A stretch of 64,000 bases of DNA from Enterocloster bolteae (GCF_002234575.2 NZ_CP022464.2:1736001-1800000); one strand, 5' to 3'. Positions 36,602 through 44,575 are shown, counted from the stretch's first letter. Notes: generated by a model not told the origin, from the letters alone. Made by a program: numbers and translations.

Positions 36602-37294
36602 ATGATTTATTCACATGAAGTAGAAGAGATGTGCACAGTTGCACAGGGCGTTCATCATGGCGCTGCTCCAATTCCGGAAGAAGCAAAATGGGTAAAATCA
36701 AAAGAAGTCAAAGACATTTCCGGCCTGACCCACGGCGTAGGCTGGTGTGCTCCTCAGCAGGGTGCCTGCAAGCTGACACTGAATGTAAAGGAAGGAATCA
36801 TCCAGGAAGCCCTGGTTGAGACCATCGGATGTTCAGGTATGACACACTCCGCCGCTATGGCAGCAGAGATTCTGCCGGGACGTACTGTGTTAGAAGCTTT
36901 AAATACAGACTTGGTATGTGACGCTATCAATACAGCTATGAGAGAACTGTTCCTTCAGATTGTATACGGAAGAACACAGAGTGCATTCTCTGAGGATGGA
37001 CTTCCTGTAGGAGCTGGTCTGGAAGATTTAGGAAAGGGCCTCCGTTCCCAGGTTGGAACCATGTACGGAACCCTGAAGAAAGGTCCCCGCTATTTGGAGA
37101 TGGCTGAGGGTTATGTAACCGGTATTGCACTGGATGCAGACGATCAGATCATTGGTTATCAGTTCGTAAGCCTTGGCAAGATGACTGATTTCATCAAGAA
37201 GGGCGACGATCCTAACACAGCATGGGAGAAGGCACAGGGCCAGTACGGCCGCGTTGCTGACGCTGTTAAGATTATCGATCCACGTAAAGAATGA
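36602..37294 (+). CDS. NifU/IscU-like iron-sulfur scaffold protein (partner of GGGtGRT protein)
   Basis: 230 residues with an AAAGGAG ribosome site. The middle resembles the IscU/NifU N-domain: GWCAPQQGACKLTLNVKEG, then ETIGCSGMTHSAAMAAEIL, which corresponds to the usual GCxxxxASxSMxxE segment. The remaining C-terminal half (KKGPRYLEMAEGYVTGIALD) is not found in classical IscU. It is followed 27 bases later by the GGGtGRT-family gene. This pair is commonly adjacent in anaerobic Firmicutes as far as I recall, but the cluster's recipient is not known. No isc/suf cysteine desulfurase gene is present in the window. Confidence 0.75.
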   Translation: MIYSHEVEEMCTVAQGVHHGAAPIPEEAKWVKSKEVKDISGLTHGVGWCAPQQGACKLTLNVKEGIIQEALVETIGCSGMTHSAAMAAEILPGRTVLEALNTDLVCDAINTAMRELFLQIVYGRTQSAFSEDGLPVGAGLEDLGKGLRSQVGTMYGTLKKGPRYLEMAEGYVTGIALDADDQIIGYQFVSLGKMTDFIKKGDDPNTAWEKAQGQYGRVADAVKIIDPRKE

Positions 37295-37321
37295 TGAAGA
37301 CCGAATAGGAGGAATAAGAAG

Positions 37322-38332
37322 ATGGCATTATTTGAATCATATGAGAGAAGAATTGACAAAATCAATTCTGTATTAAACAGCTATGGCATTGCTTCCATTG
37401 AAGAAGCTGAGAAGATTACGAAAGATGCAGGCCTGGACGTATATGATCAGGTTAAGAAAATCCAGCCAATCTGCTTTGAGAACGCTTGCTGGGCATACAT
37501 AGTAGGTGCTGCTATTGCTATTAAGAAGGACTGCAGAAGGGCTGCAGACGCGGCAGCAGCTATCGGCGAGGGCCTTCAGTCATTCTGTATTCCAGGTTCT
37601 GTTGCTGACCAGCGTAAGGTTGGTTTAGGACACGGCAACCTGGGCAAGATGCTTCTGGAAGAAGAGACCGACTGCTTCTGCTTCCTGGCAGGCCATGAGT
37701 CCTTTGCTGCTGCTGAGGGCGCTATCGGTATCGCTGAGAAGGCAAACAAGGTTCGTCAGAAACCACTGCGTGTTATCCTGAACGGTTTAGGAAAGGACGC
37801 TGCACAGATTATCTCCAGAATCAATGGATTTACCTATGTAGAGACAGAGATGGATTACTATACAGGCGAGGTTAAGGAGCTGTGGAGAAAGTCTTACTCC
37901 GAGGGACTTCGCGCAAAGGTTAACTGCTACGGCGCTAACGACGTAACAGAAGGCGTTGCTATCATGTGGAAGGAAGGCGTGGATGTTTCCATTACCGGTA
38001 ACTCCACCAACCCAACCAGATTCCAGCACCCGGTTGCAGGAACCTATAAGAAGGAATGCGTAGAGAAGGGCAAAAAGTATTTCTCCGTGGCATCCGGCGG
38101 CGGTACAGGCCGTACCCTGCATCCTGACAACATGGCAGCCGGTCCTGCTTCCTACGGTATGACTGACACAATGGGACGTATGCATTCAGATGCTCAGTTC
38201 GCCGGTTCCTCTTCCGTGCCTGCACACGTAGAGATGATGGGTCTTATCGGTGCCGGCAATAACCCAATGGTTGGTATGACGGTGGCGATTGCGGTTAGCA
38301 TCGAAGAAGCCTCTAAAGCTGGGAAATTCTAA
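37322..38332 (+). CDS. GGGtGRT family protein
   Basis: 336 residues, AGGAGG before the ATG. The family name comes from a conserved Gly-rich motif, here VASGGGTGRTLHPDN at about residues 258-272. Other conserved-looking parts are VKKIQPICFENACWAYIVGA (with two Cys), RKVGLGHGNLGKMLLEEETD and FLAGHESFAAAEG. The biochemical function is not established to my knowledge. Codon use is that of a highly expressed gene (strong preference for a small set of codons such as GGC and AAG), as in the gene before it. Operon with the NifU-like scaffold suggests an Fe-S or metal-dependent role. Confidence 0.85.
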   Translation: MALFESYERRIDKINSVLNSYGIASIEEAEKITKDAGLDVYDQVKKIQPICFENACWAYIVGAAIAIKKDCRRAADAAAAIGEGLQSFCIPGSVADQRKVGLGHGNLGKMLLEEETDCFCFLAGHESFAAAEGAIGIAEKANKVRQKPLRVILNGLGKDAAQIISRINGFTYVETEMDYYTGEVKELWRKSYSEGLRAKVNCYGANDVTEGVAIMWKEGVDVSITGNSTNPTRFQHPVAGTYKKECVEKGKKYFSVASGGGTGRTLHPDNMAAGPASYGMTDTMGRMHSDAQFAGSSSVPAHVEMMGLIGAGNNPMVGMTVAIAVSIEEASKAGKF

Positions 38333-38426
38333 TATAACGCTTACGGAATAAGGCTTTTTGAAGATATAGGAAATACTTGGTGGTTGGGATAACCTAGGCT
38401 AGCTGTTGCTATTTATTCCGGTCTAG

Positions 38427-38495
38427 CTATTTGCAGATAAAGTGGCCAACGATACCTGCCAAGACTGAGATAAGGAAAGCTATTATGTTGTCCAT
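38427..38495 (-). CDS. small hydrophobic type I toxin-like peptide
   Basis: 22 codons from an ATG with an excellent GGAGGTG ribosome site 7 bases upstream: MDNIIAFLISVLAGIVGHF then ICK and a TAG stop. The hydrophobic one-helix peptide with a basic end resembles the small membrane peptides of Firmicute type I toxin-antitoxin loci. After the TAG the frame continues LDRNK to a second stop at 38409. In relatives I know, ICKWLD is typical, so the TAG looks like a TGG-to-TAG change that removed the tail. It is divergent from a strong promoter and small RNA at 38535. Toxicity and regulation are inferred. Confidence 0.55.
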   Translation of the reverse strand: MDNIIAFLISVLAGIVGHFICK

Positions 38496-38534
38496 GTGAG
38501 CACCTCCTTCCTGCTGGAAAGAGTCAACAGCATA

Positions 38535-38563
38535 TTGACATTTTTAATTATATGGCGTAATAT
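38535..38563 (+). promoter_or_regulatory. consensus-like promoter of a small RNA
   Basis: TTGACA (38535-38540), exactly 17 bases, TAATAT (38558-38563), the best sigma-A-type promoter seen in the window. The same DNA contains a reverse-strand TATAAT (38555-38550), suited to drive the toxin-like peptide in the opposite direction. Confidence 0.8.
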
Positions 38564-38569
38564 AATCAC

Positions 38570-38648
38570 AGCAGAGAAAAGCGAATGTGTTCCAATGATG
38601 CACAGACGAACCCTCAGGGAGTTGCAGCTTCCTGGGGGTTCTGTTTTT
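38570..38648 (+). ncRNA. small RNA beside the toxin-like peptide
   Basis: About 79 nt from the promoter to a strong terminator: GAACCCTCAGGGA (38608-38620) pairs with TTCCTGGGGGTTC (38629-38641), followed by TGTTTTT. It is divergent from the peptide gene, and reading through its terminator would make RNA antisense-like to the duplicated peptide sequence at 38678-38749. Candidate antitoxin RNA. It contains a 21-codon ATG frame with no ribosome site, which I do not call. Confidence 0.6.
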
Positions 38649-38677
38649 GAAGAGGAGTAACTTAGGCTGGTTGCTGG

Positions 38678-38749
38678 CTATTTATCTCTGTCCAGCTGTT
38701 TGCAGATACAGCGGCTAACGATACCTGCCGTTAGAAATGAGGAAATTAT
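38678..38749 (-). pseudogene. degenerate second copy of the toxin-like peptide
   Basis: The reverse strand reads IISSFLTAGIVSRCIC then KQLDRDK and a stop, aligned with the peptide at 38427-38495 (IIAFLISVLAGIVGHFICK, then LDRNK). It has lost the ATG and the ribosome site, and overlaps the start of the next gene. The DNA identity continues into the flanking TTTGCAGATA(A/C)AG and CTAACGATACCTGCC words, so this is a duplicated unit. Confidence 0.65.
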
Positions 38750-39257
38750 GTGTGAATACGGTGAGGACCACAGAGAAATATATAAAATAGATTTTAAGGA
38801 AAAGTTGAAAGAAGAAATTATCAAGTGCCTAAAAAAAGCTGGAAATGAGTTATATTTAGTGGATAGCAGTCTGATTAGTGATAAGACATACTTAGATGTC
38901 CATGCCCATGAACGCAGTATTTGTTTTAGATTTGGTACATACTTAAATAAATATATAGAATCAAACAGCTTTCTAAAAAAATATGATTTAGATGCGGAAT
39001 ATAATCGGGATATTGATATGATTAAGCGGCTGCCAGGCTGGCCTAATGGCTGTTATCCGGATTTGATTTTACATAAACGGGGAAATAACGAAAATAATAT
39101 TTTGATTATTGAATGTAAAGGTTGGTGGTCAAGTGAAGAGGCTATTCAGAATGATAGAGAAAAGATAATGCAATTTTTACACTCAGAAAGATATCAATAT
39201 TTGTTTGGTCTCCAAATCATATTTTGCAGGGAAGGTATGGAGTTAAAATGGATTTAA
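38748..39257 (+). CDS. orphan protein with PD-(D/E)xK nuclease-like motif
   Basis: 169 residues from the ATG at 38748 (GAGG upstream; a longer frame from 38700 runs through the decayed peptide copy). It has an HERSICFRFGTYL segment and the motif YPDLILHKRG...NILIIECKGWW, with Asp105, Glu122 and Lys124 in the spacing of a PD-(D/E)xK active site. Base composition is distinctly AT-richer than neighbours, which points to recent acquisition. No partner methylase or other defence gene is adjacent. Function unknown; a nuclease-like or nucleic-acid-linked role is inference from the motif. Confidence 0.65.
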   Translation: MCEYGEDHREIYKIDFKEKLKEEIIKCLKKAGNELYLVDSSLISDKTYLDVHAHERSICFRFGTYLNKYIESNSFLKKYDLDAEYNRDIDMIKRLPGWPNGCYPDLILHKRGNNENNILIIECKGWWSSEEAIQNDREKIMQFLHSERYQYLFGLQIIFCREGMELKWI

Positions 39258-39327
39258 CAGGTTCTACGGAAAATGATTTACAAAATAGAGAACAGCAATA
39301 AAAATGAATGAGAGGGATAATCCGTCT

Positions 39328-40311
39328 ATGAAATATTATTTAGCGCCCATGGAAGGCCTTACCGGCTATATATACCGCAATGCATACCATGCCTGCTATC
39401 ATGCCATGGACAAGTACTTCACCCCATTCCTGTCTCCAAAGGCCAACAGCAAACTAAGCTTCAGGGAGTTAAACGACATCCTGCCGGAACACAACCAGGG
39501 TATGTACGTTGTCCCGCAGATACTCACAAATCAGGCAGGGGATTTTATACAGACAGCCAAGGAATTACAGGAGTACGGATATTCTGAGATAAACCTGAAT
39601 CTGGGCTGTCCATCAGGCACCGTGGTATCCAAACACAAGGGGGCCGGTTTCCTGGGGCGGCCGGACAGCCTGGATCGGTTTCTGGACGAGGTGTGCGGGA
39701 AGATGGATGAGATGGGCATGGAGGTGTCTGTGAAAACCAGGCTGGGGCTGATATCGCCGGATGAATTCACGGGACTTTTAGAAATTTATAACCGGTATCC
39801 GCTGAAGGAATTAATCCTTCATCCCAGAGTCCGCACGGATTATTATAAGAATACCCCAAATATGCCGGCATTTCGCGGCGGGTTTGACGGCAGCCGGTCA
39901 CCGGTGTGCTATAATGGGGATATATTTACTATATCTGACTATGAGACATTATGCGGAGATTATCCGGAATTGGATAGAGTAATGCTGGGCCGCGGGATCA
40001 TATCCAATCCCGGACTGCTGGACAGGATTGCGGCAGGGAGGAATTCCGGTGGTCCGGGAACTGACAAAGAAACCTTAAAGCGATTCCACCAGATGATATA
40101 CGAGGGCTACCGCCAAATCATGTCCGGAGACAGAAACGTCCTGTTTAAAATGAAGGAATTGTGGGCCTGTATGATTCAAATCTTTTCTGACAATGGAAAA
40201 TATATTAAGAGAATAAAGAAATCCCAGAGACTGGAAGAGTACGAGACAGCGGCAGCTGCTGTATTCCGGGACCTGGATATCCTGGAGGGTGCCGGATTCC
40301 GCACGTATTAA
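39328..40311 (+). CDS. tRNA-dihydrouridine synthase
   Basis: 327 residues from the ATG at 39328 (an in-frame ATG at 39304 gives eight more). FMN-dependent reductase that makes dihydrouridine in the tRNA D-loop. N-terminal KYYLAPMEGLTGYIYRNAY is the FMN-binding start of the TIM barrel, NLNLGCPSGTVVSKHKGAG carries the catalytic Cys and the tRNA-binding Lys, VSVKTRLGL and LILHPRVRTDYYK are further barrel motifs, and DRVMLGRGIISNPGLL is the phosphate-binding end. It belongs to the Dus superfamily; which uridine it modifies cannot be told. Confidence 0.92.
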   Translation: MKYYLAPMEGLTGYIYRNAYHACYHAMDKYFTPFLSPKANSKLSFRELNDILPEHNQGMYVVPQILTNQAGDFIQTAKELQEYGYSEINLNLGCPSGTVVSKHKGAGFLGRPDSLDRFLDEVCGKMDEMGMEVSVKTRLGLISPDEFTGLLEIYNRYPLKELILHPRVRTDYYKNTPNMPAFRGGFDGSRSPVCYNGDIFTISDYETLCGDYPELDRVMLGRGIISNPGLLDRIAAGRNSGGPGTDKETLKRFHQMIYEGYRQIMSGDRNVLFKMKELWACMIQIFSDNGKYIKRIKKSQRLEEYETAAAAVFRDLDILEGAGFRTY

Positions 40312-40420
40312 TGGCGGTATCCGGTACTTTCTGCTTTTAATTTGTTCTGCCGTATTTCCTGAATGTTTATCCCGGATGTTTTTGTGAAAACTGCGGGGAT
40401 GATATTTTCCTGCCATTGTG

Positions 40421-40930
40421 CTATACTTTTAGATAATCCGCTTTTTCAATGACACCACATCCGATTTTGGTCCCGGAGTTTCCGGAGGGCTGGGATGTAA
40501 AGTCGTCGGCATGACTGTGAATGACGATGGACCTGCCGATAATGTCATCTGTGGAGAAGCGCTTGTCATAGAAGGAAAGCCAGGCATAACCTTCGTTTCC
40601 AAGAAGGGGAAGCAGGTCGCCTGCGTGGTCCGGATGAGGTTCGCCGGACGGATTGTAGTGGTCCCCTGTTTTGGTGAAGTCATCAGAGCAATCACCGTTC
40701 TGGTGGATGTGCATGGCATAAAAGTCTGTGGAGCCGGGTTCCTGTTTGTTGGGCAGATTGAAGATTTCGGCTTCCACCAGCACACCACTGTAAGGAGTCT
40801 GGTAGAATTTTACCAGGCCGCTTAAGTTAGGCGCGGCATCCCCGCCTCTGACCCAGGCAATGGCGGCAGGGGCCCGAAAGCGCAGCAAATCAGCAAAGAT
40901 GTCAGCAGGAGTGACGGATTGGTTGGCCAT
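40421..40930 (-). CDS. sodC: Cu/Zn superoxide dismutase-like protein
   Basis: 169 residues from the ATG at 40930, which has AGGAG seven bases upstream. Metal ligands are conserved: His74 and His76 (HIHQNGDC), bridging His91 (GDHYNPSG), His99, His102 and Asp105 (HPDHAGDL), and His138 (IVIHSHADDF). Cys81 and Cys158 are placed for the usual disulfide. Dismutates superoxide. No signal peptide is seen, although most bacterial SodC proteins are exported, and the host looks like an anaerobe; a cytoplasmic location or non-classical export are both possible. Upstream is a run of three hairpins that may control it. Confidence 0.9.
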   Translation of the reverse strand: MANQSVTPADIFADLLRFRAPAAIAWVRGGDAAPNLSGLVKFYQTPYSGVLVEAEIFNLPNKQEPGSTDFYAMHIHQNGDCSDDFTKTGDHYNPSGEPHPDHAGDLLPLLGNEGYAWLSFYDKRFSTDDIIGRSIVIHSHADDFTSQPSGNSGTKIGCGVIEKADYLKV

Positions 40931-40979
40931 AATGGTCTCCTGTAAAAATGATTTCTTTATAGCATATGCGCATAAAAAA

Positions 40980-41115
40980 ATAAGTTTACCTGAATCGGTA
41001 AACTTATCTTTCATTTGGAGGGGACCGGCAGAAGGGGAGCTGCCGGTCATAGGTATGAAAAAGTGTTTTCCTGTATAGTAAAAGGTCTATCGCCTTACAA
41101 GTATTACTATACAGG
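40980..41115. promoter_or_regulatory. three consecutive inverted repeats in the sodC upstream region
   Basis: ATAAGTTTACC/GGTAAACTTAT (40980-40990, 40997-41007), GACCGGCAG/CTGCCGGTC (41023-41031, 41040-41048) and CCTGTATAGTAA/TTACTATACAGG (41070-41081, 41104-41115), all perfect. On the reverse strand the first is followed by seven T, so it is an intrinsic terminator that would act before sodC. The middle hairpin would then be part of the same short leader RNA. The outer 12-bp repeat with a 22-base gap looks like an operator. The whole may be an attenuator-type leader for sodC. Confidence 0.55.
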
Positions 41116-41205
41116 GAAAATGTGGCCAAAGTTTGAGCACACGCTAAAGAATCAATAAAGAAACTAAAGGGAAAATAAATAATTTATAAAAGCAGGAGAC
41201 AGATT

Positions 41206-42483
41206 ATGGTAAGACGATTCAGCAGGAGGCAGGCAGACATGAAGGGAGCGGAGAAACCGGGTATGGAGAACCCGGGTATGGAGAAACCTGGTATGAAGAA
41301 ACCCGGTATGAAGAAATCTGGTATGATGGAACCCGGTATGAAACAACCGGGCATAAAGCACTCAAATATAGGCCGGTCAATGATACGGCTGCTGGCAGCG
41401 GCATCCGCCGCAGCCTTTTTATTAACCACTCCTGTGTATGCGGGAGCCTGGTCCCAGGCGGACGGATCATGGAGATACCAGAAAGACGACGGTTCCTATG
41501 CCAGGGGATGGATGCAGAGTACAGATGGAAAATGGTATTATTTTGACGCAAACGGCAGGATGCTGACGGACACAGTCACGCCGGACGGGTACCAGGTGGG
41601 ACCGGACGGAGCGTGGACAGTTGGAGGATGGGAAGCATCCTATGATGCCAATTACCCTCTGAAGGACTACCTGGACCAGGCCGGGCTTCAATATGTGGAC
41701 GTTATCATGGGATGGAATGCAAAGGGTGAACCTGTGATGGAAAGGCGCCTGCGCCAGGATTATAATTATGGGCTGTACAATTATTTTGGGCTTTCCGATG
41801 ATTTGTGCAAGGCATTGTACGGGGAAAGCGACCAGATAGGAACAGGGGAAATGGCTGTGGACGGCGACAGCCTTCTGGTGCTGGGCCAGGTGGCCCTGTA
41901 TCAGGAAAATGTGGGAAGCGATATCTATAAACAGCGGCGCAATGCACTGGCCCTGGTGATCCGTGATTATCTGAACAGCTACCGGTGGAGAGATGTCAGT
42001 GAACTGGAACGGGCAAAGCATGCGGCTCTTTACATTGCCTCGGGCTGCACCTATGATACAGGATTGTATAACCGGTTTGTGAACGGGGAGGACACTTCCG
42101 GAGACCTGTCCTTCACAGCCTATGGCTGCCTGGTGAATCATAAGGCTGTCTGCGAAGGCATTTCCGTGGCATACCAGATGCTTGCCAGGTCCATGGGCCT
42201 TAACTGCTTCTGTGCGCCGGATGATAATGATAAGGACCACATGTTTGTTTACGTGGAAGCAGGAGGCAATTGGTATAAGGTGGACTTGTCCGTGACAGGG
42301 CTGATGCCCCAGACGATGGTGGACCGGTGTTTTAAGACCACGGCAAACCAGGATGTGGAGCGCATTTTTGCCGCTTATTATAATAAGGCCAATCCATATA
42401 TTGCCCATGTGGATTATGGAAACCTGGCTCCCGGAAATGTGTATGACTTAAGCGCCGGCGGACAGCTCCGGAAATATCCGTAG
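41206..42483 (+). CDS. secreted transglutaminase-like protein with cell-wall-binding module
   Basis: 425 residues, AGGAG before the ATG. A cytoplasmic-side N-terminal extension of pentapeptide repeats (KPGME, KPGMK and variants, residues about 13-50) precedes the signal/membrane segment (IRLLAAASAAAFLLTTPVYA). Next is a wall-binding-type module (SQADGSWRYQKDDGSY, WYYFDANGRMLTD, VTPDGYQVGPDGAW), then a transglutaminase-like domain with Cys316 (NHKAVCEGISVAYQ), His345 (DHMFVYVEA) and Asp360 (WYKVDLSV). Such domains usually act as peptide cross-linkers or proteases at the cell wall. The wall-binding module is similar to the one in the CAP protein at 20978. Confidence 0.9.
   Translation: MVRRFSRRQADMKGAEKPGMENPGMEKPGMKKPGMKKSGMMEPGMKQPGIKHSNIGRSMIRLLAAASAAAFLLTTPVYAGAWSQADGSWRYQKDDGSYARGWMQSTDGKWYYFDANGRMLTDTVTPDGYQVGPDGAWTVGGWEASYDANYPLKDYLDQAGLQYVDVIMGWNAKGEPVMERRLRQDYNYGLYNYFGLSDDLCKALYGESDQIGTGEMAVDGDSLLVLGQVALYQENVGSDIYKQRRNALALVIRDYLNSYRWRDVSELERAKHAALYIASGCTYDTGLYNRFVNGEDTSGDLSFTAYGCLVNHKAVCEGISVAYQMLARSMGLNCFCAPDDNDKDHMFVYVEAGGNWYKVDLSVTGLMPQTMVDRCFKTTANQDVERIFAAYYNKANPYIAHVDYGNLAPGNVYDLSAGGQLRKYP
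41240..41352 (+). repeat. 15-bp coding repeats (KPGM) at the 5' end of the transglutaminase-like gene
   Basis: Seven or so copies of a 15-bp unit near GGTATGGAGAAACCC, encoding GMEKP/GMKKP. The repeated stretch lies before the signal segment. Confidence 0.8.
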
Positions 42484-42574
42484 TCCCCAAGGCAAGGCTT
42501 AACAGCATGGCGGAGAGAGAATTTTTAAAAATGATTCCGGCGGTACCGGAAAAGAAAGGACTTAGAACAATAGG

Positions 42575-43078
42575 ATGTATGATAATCTGACAGCCAATGA
42601 CATAAAGAAAATGCAGGAAGAAATAGAATACCGCAAATTAGTGGTACGCAGGGAAGCCCTGGAGGCAGTGAAGGAAGCCAGGGCCCATGGGGATTTAAGT
42701 GAGAATTTTGAATATAAGGCAGCCAAGCAGGATAAGAACAGGAATGAGAGCAGGATTCGCTATCTGGAGAAAATGATAAAAACCGCCAGAATTATATCCA
42801 ATAATTCCAGGGAAGGCGAAGTGGGCCTGGGAGATACAGTGGAGGTCTATATTCCTGATGATGATGAGACGGAACGTTATAAACTTGTAACTACTGTCAG
42901 AGGTAATTCCCTTCAGGGATTAATCAGTATTGATTCGCCCCTGGGCAAGGCCATAAGAGGCCGCAAGATGGGGGATAAGGTTTATGTGAAGGTAGACGAT
43001 CATTTTGGATATGATGTGGAGATTCGCTCCATTGATAAGACCACGGAAGATGATGAAGATAAGCTGCGCAGTTATTAA
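42575..43078 (+). CDS. GreA/GreB-type transcription elongation factor
   Basis: 167 residues. N-terminal coiled coil (residues 1-75) with LSENFEYKAAKQDK, which includes the acidic tip expected to reach the RNA polymerase active site and help cleave backtracked RNA, followed by a C-terminal FKBP-like domain (VGLGDTVEVYIPDD, ISIDSPLGKAIRGRKMGDKV). The size and architecture match GreA. Being outside the usual greA-lysS neighbourhood, it may be a second Gre paralog. A clear terminator follows. Confidence 0.9.
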   Translation: MYDNLTANDIKKMQEEIEYRKLVVRREALEAVKEARAHGDLSENFEYKAAKQDKNRNESRIRYLEKMIKTARIISNNSREGEVGLGDTVEVYIPDDDETERYKLVTTVRGNSLQGLISIDSPLGKAIRGRKMGDKVYVKVDDHFGYDVEIRSIDKTTEDDEDKLRSY

Positions 43079-43113
43079 CAGAATATCATTATCGCTCCAT
43101 TCTTTATAGATTC

Positions 43114-43162
43114 AGGCCCGGCAGAAGGTTGAAAAGATTCGGAAGGTCTTGCCGGGCCTTTT
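43114..43162 (+). terminator. rho-independent terminator after the Gre-like gene
   Basis: AGGCCCGGCA (43114-43123) pairs perfectly with TGCCGGGCCT (43150-43159), followed by TTTT. Confidence 0.8.
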
Positions 43163-43209
43163 GGGCGGTAAGTGTATTTACATAAAATGAGTGTCAGAAG
43201 GAGTACCAT

Positions 43210-44535
43210 ATGGCGGCAGTTAACATGACAGAAGGCAGCATTACAAAACATCTGGTGGACTATTCCATTCCCCTGATTCTGGGAAATATGTTCCAGCTCA
43301 CCTACAATGCAGTGGATTCCATCATCGCCGGCAGATTCATAGGAAAGGAAGCGCTGGCAGCGGAAGGTACGGCCAGTCCGGTGATGAATATTGTCATACT
43401 CGGCATATCGGGTATCTGTATGGGTGCGTCTGTGCTGATGAGTGAGTTCTATGGAGCAGGCCAGAAAGAAAAACTGAAACGGGAAATGTCTACAACAGTC
43501 ATATTCGGCTGCTATTTTTCGGTGATAATAGCCATACTTGGTGGAATTTTCTCAAAGTCTCTGCTGGGAGCACTGGGAGTGCCGGATGAGATACTGGGCA
43601 AGGCGGCTTCTTACCTGTCTGTTATTTTTCTTGGAGCGCCGTTTACTTACTTTTATAACGCGGTATCGGCTGCCCTTAAAAGTGTGGGTGATTCCAAAAC
43701 ACCACTTAAGTTTTTAGCTTTTTCTTCTATATTAAACGCGGTTTTGGATCTGATTTTTATTGGGGGGCTGGGATTTGGCATCGTATGCTCAGCTGTTACC
43801 ACGGTAGTGGCGGAGGCGGCCTCAGCTGTTCTCTGCATAACATATGTATACAGAAAAATTCCCATGCTGCAGTTGAGACGGGGAGAGTTCACCATGGACA
43901 GGCAGCTTCTCAGGCAGACACTGCGTTACGGCAGTATTACAGCCTTGCAGCAATCCTGCCAGCCCATCGGAAAGCTGTTGATTCAGGGTGCTGTCAATCC
44001 GCTGGGCGTGGATATGATTGCGGCCTTCAACGCGGTCAATCGTATTGATGACTATGCCTTTACCCCTGAGCAGAGCATTTCACATGGAATTACCACATTT
44101 GTGGCGCAGAACAGAGGGGCGGGCAGGAAGGAACGCATCAGGAAGGGATTCAGGAGAGGCCTTATGCTGGAAGCATGTTACTGGGTGTTTATCTGCATAA
44201 CCATCACATTATTCAGAAGGCCGCTTATGGGGCTGTTTGTAACGGCGGGAAATGAAGGAATTGTGGCATTGGGCAGCAGTTATCTGGGACTGATGGCGTT
44301 ATTTTATGTGTTTCCAGCATTTACCAATGGGATTCAGGGATTTTTCAGGGGAATGGGAAACATGAGCGTCACACTGTTGGGAACCTTTGTCCAGACCAGC
44401 CTGCGAGTGGTATTTGTATACCTGCTGACGCCTGGAATCGGACTTTTGGGGGTTGCATATGCCTGTGCCATAGGCTGGAGTGTCATGCTTTTGGTGGAGG
44501 TTCCTTACTATTTTTGGTTTATGAAGGATAAATAA
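43210..44535 (+). CDS. MATE-family exporter
   Basis: 441 residues, AAGGAG before the ATG. Twelve hydrophobic segments; the N-terminal LVDYSIPLILGNMFQLTYNAVDSIIAG pattern (in overlapping words), YNAVSAALKSVGDSKTPL after helix 5 and NRIDDYAFTPEQSISHGITT in the second half are typical of MATE proteins. Exports drugs or other cationic compounds with Na+ or H+ antiport. It is followed 71 bases later by the BTAD regulator, but a promoter-like region separates them. Confidence 0.9.
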   Translation: MAAVNMTEGSITKHLVDYSIPLILGNMFQLTYNAVDSIIAGRFIGKEALAAEGTASPVMNIVILGISGICMGASVLMSEFYGAGQKEKLKREMSTTVIFGCYFSVIIAILGGIFSKSLLGALGVPDEILGKAASYLSVIFLGAPFTYFYNAVSAALKSVGDSKTPLKFLAFSSILNAVLDLIFIGGLGFGIVCSAVTTVVAEAASAVLCITYVYRKIPMLQLRRGEFTMDRQLLRQTLRYGSITALQQSCQPIGKLLIQGAVNPLGVDMIAAFNAVNRIDDYAFTPEQSISHGITTFVAQNRGAGRKERIRKGFRRGLMLEACYWVFICITITLFRRPLMGLFVTAGNEGIVALGSSYLGLMALFYVFPAFTNGIQGFFRGMGNMSVTLLGTFVQTSLRVVFVYLLTPGIGLLGVAYACAIGWSVMLLVEVPYYFWFMKDK

Positions 44536-44575
44536 TGGAAAAATAAAAGAATCTGTAGTAAAATGTGTTATATAT

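Noticed and set aside
38591..38653. 21-codon ATG frame inside the small RNA next to the toxin-like peptide
   Set aside because: No ribosome site, and most of it lies in the terminator stem.
40980..41048. tRNA or known riboswitch in the sodC upstream region
   Set aside because: The hairpins do not fit a cloverleaf or any riboswitch core that I can recognise.
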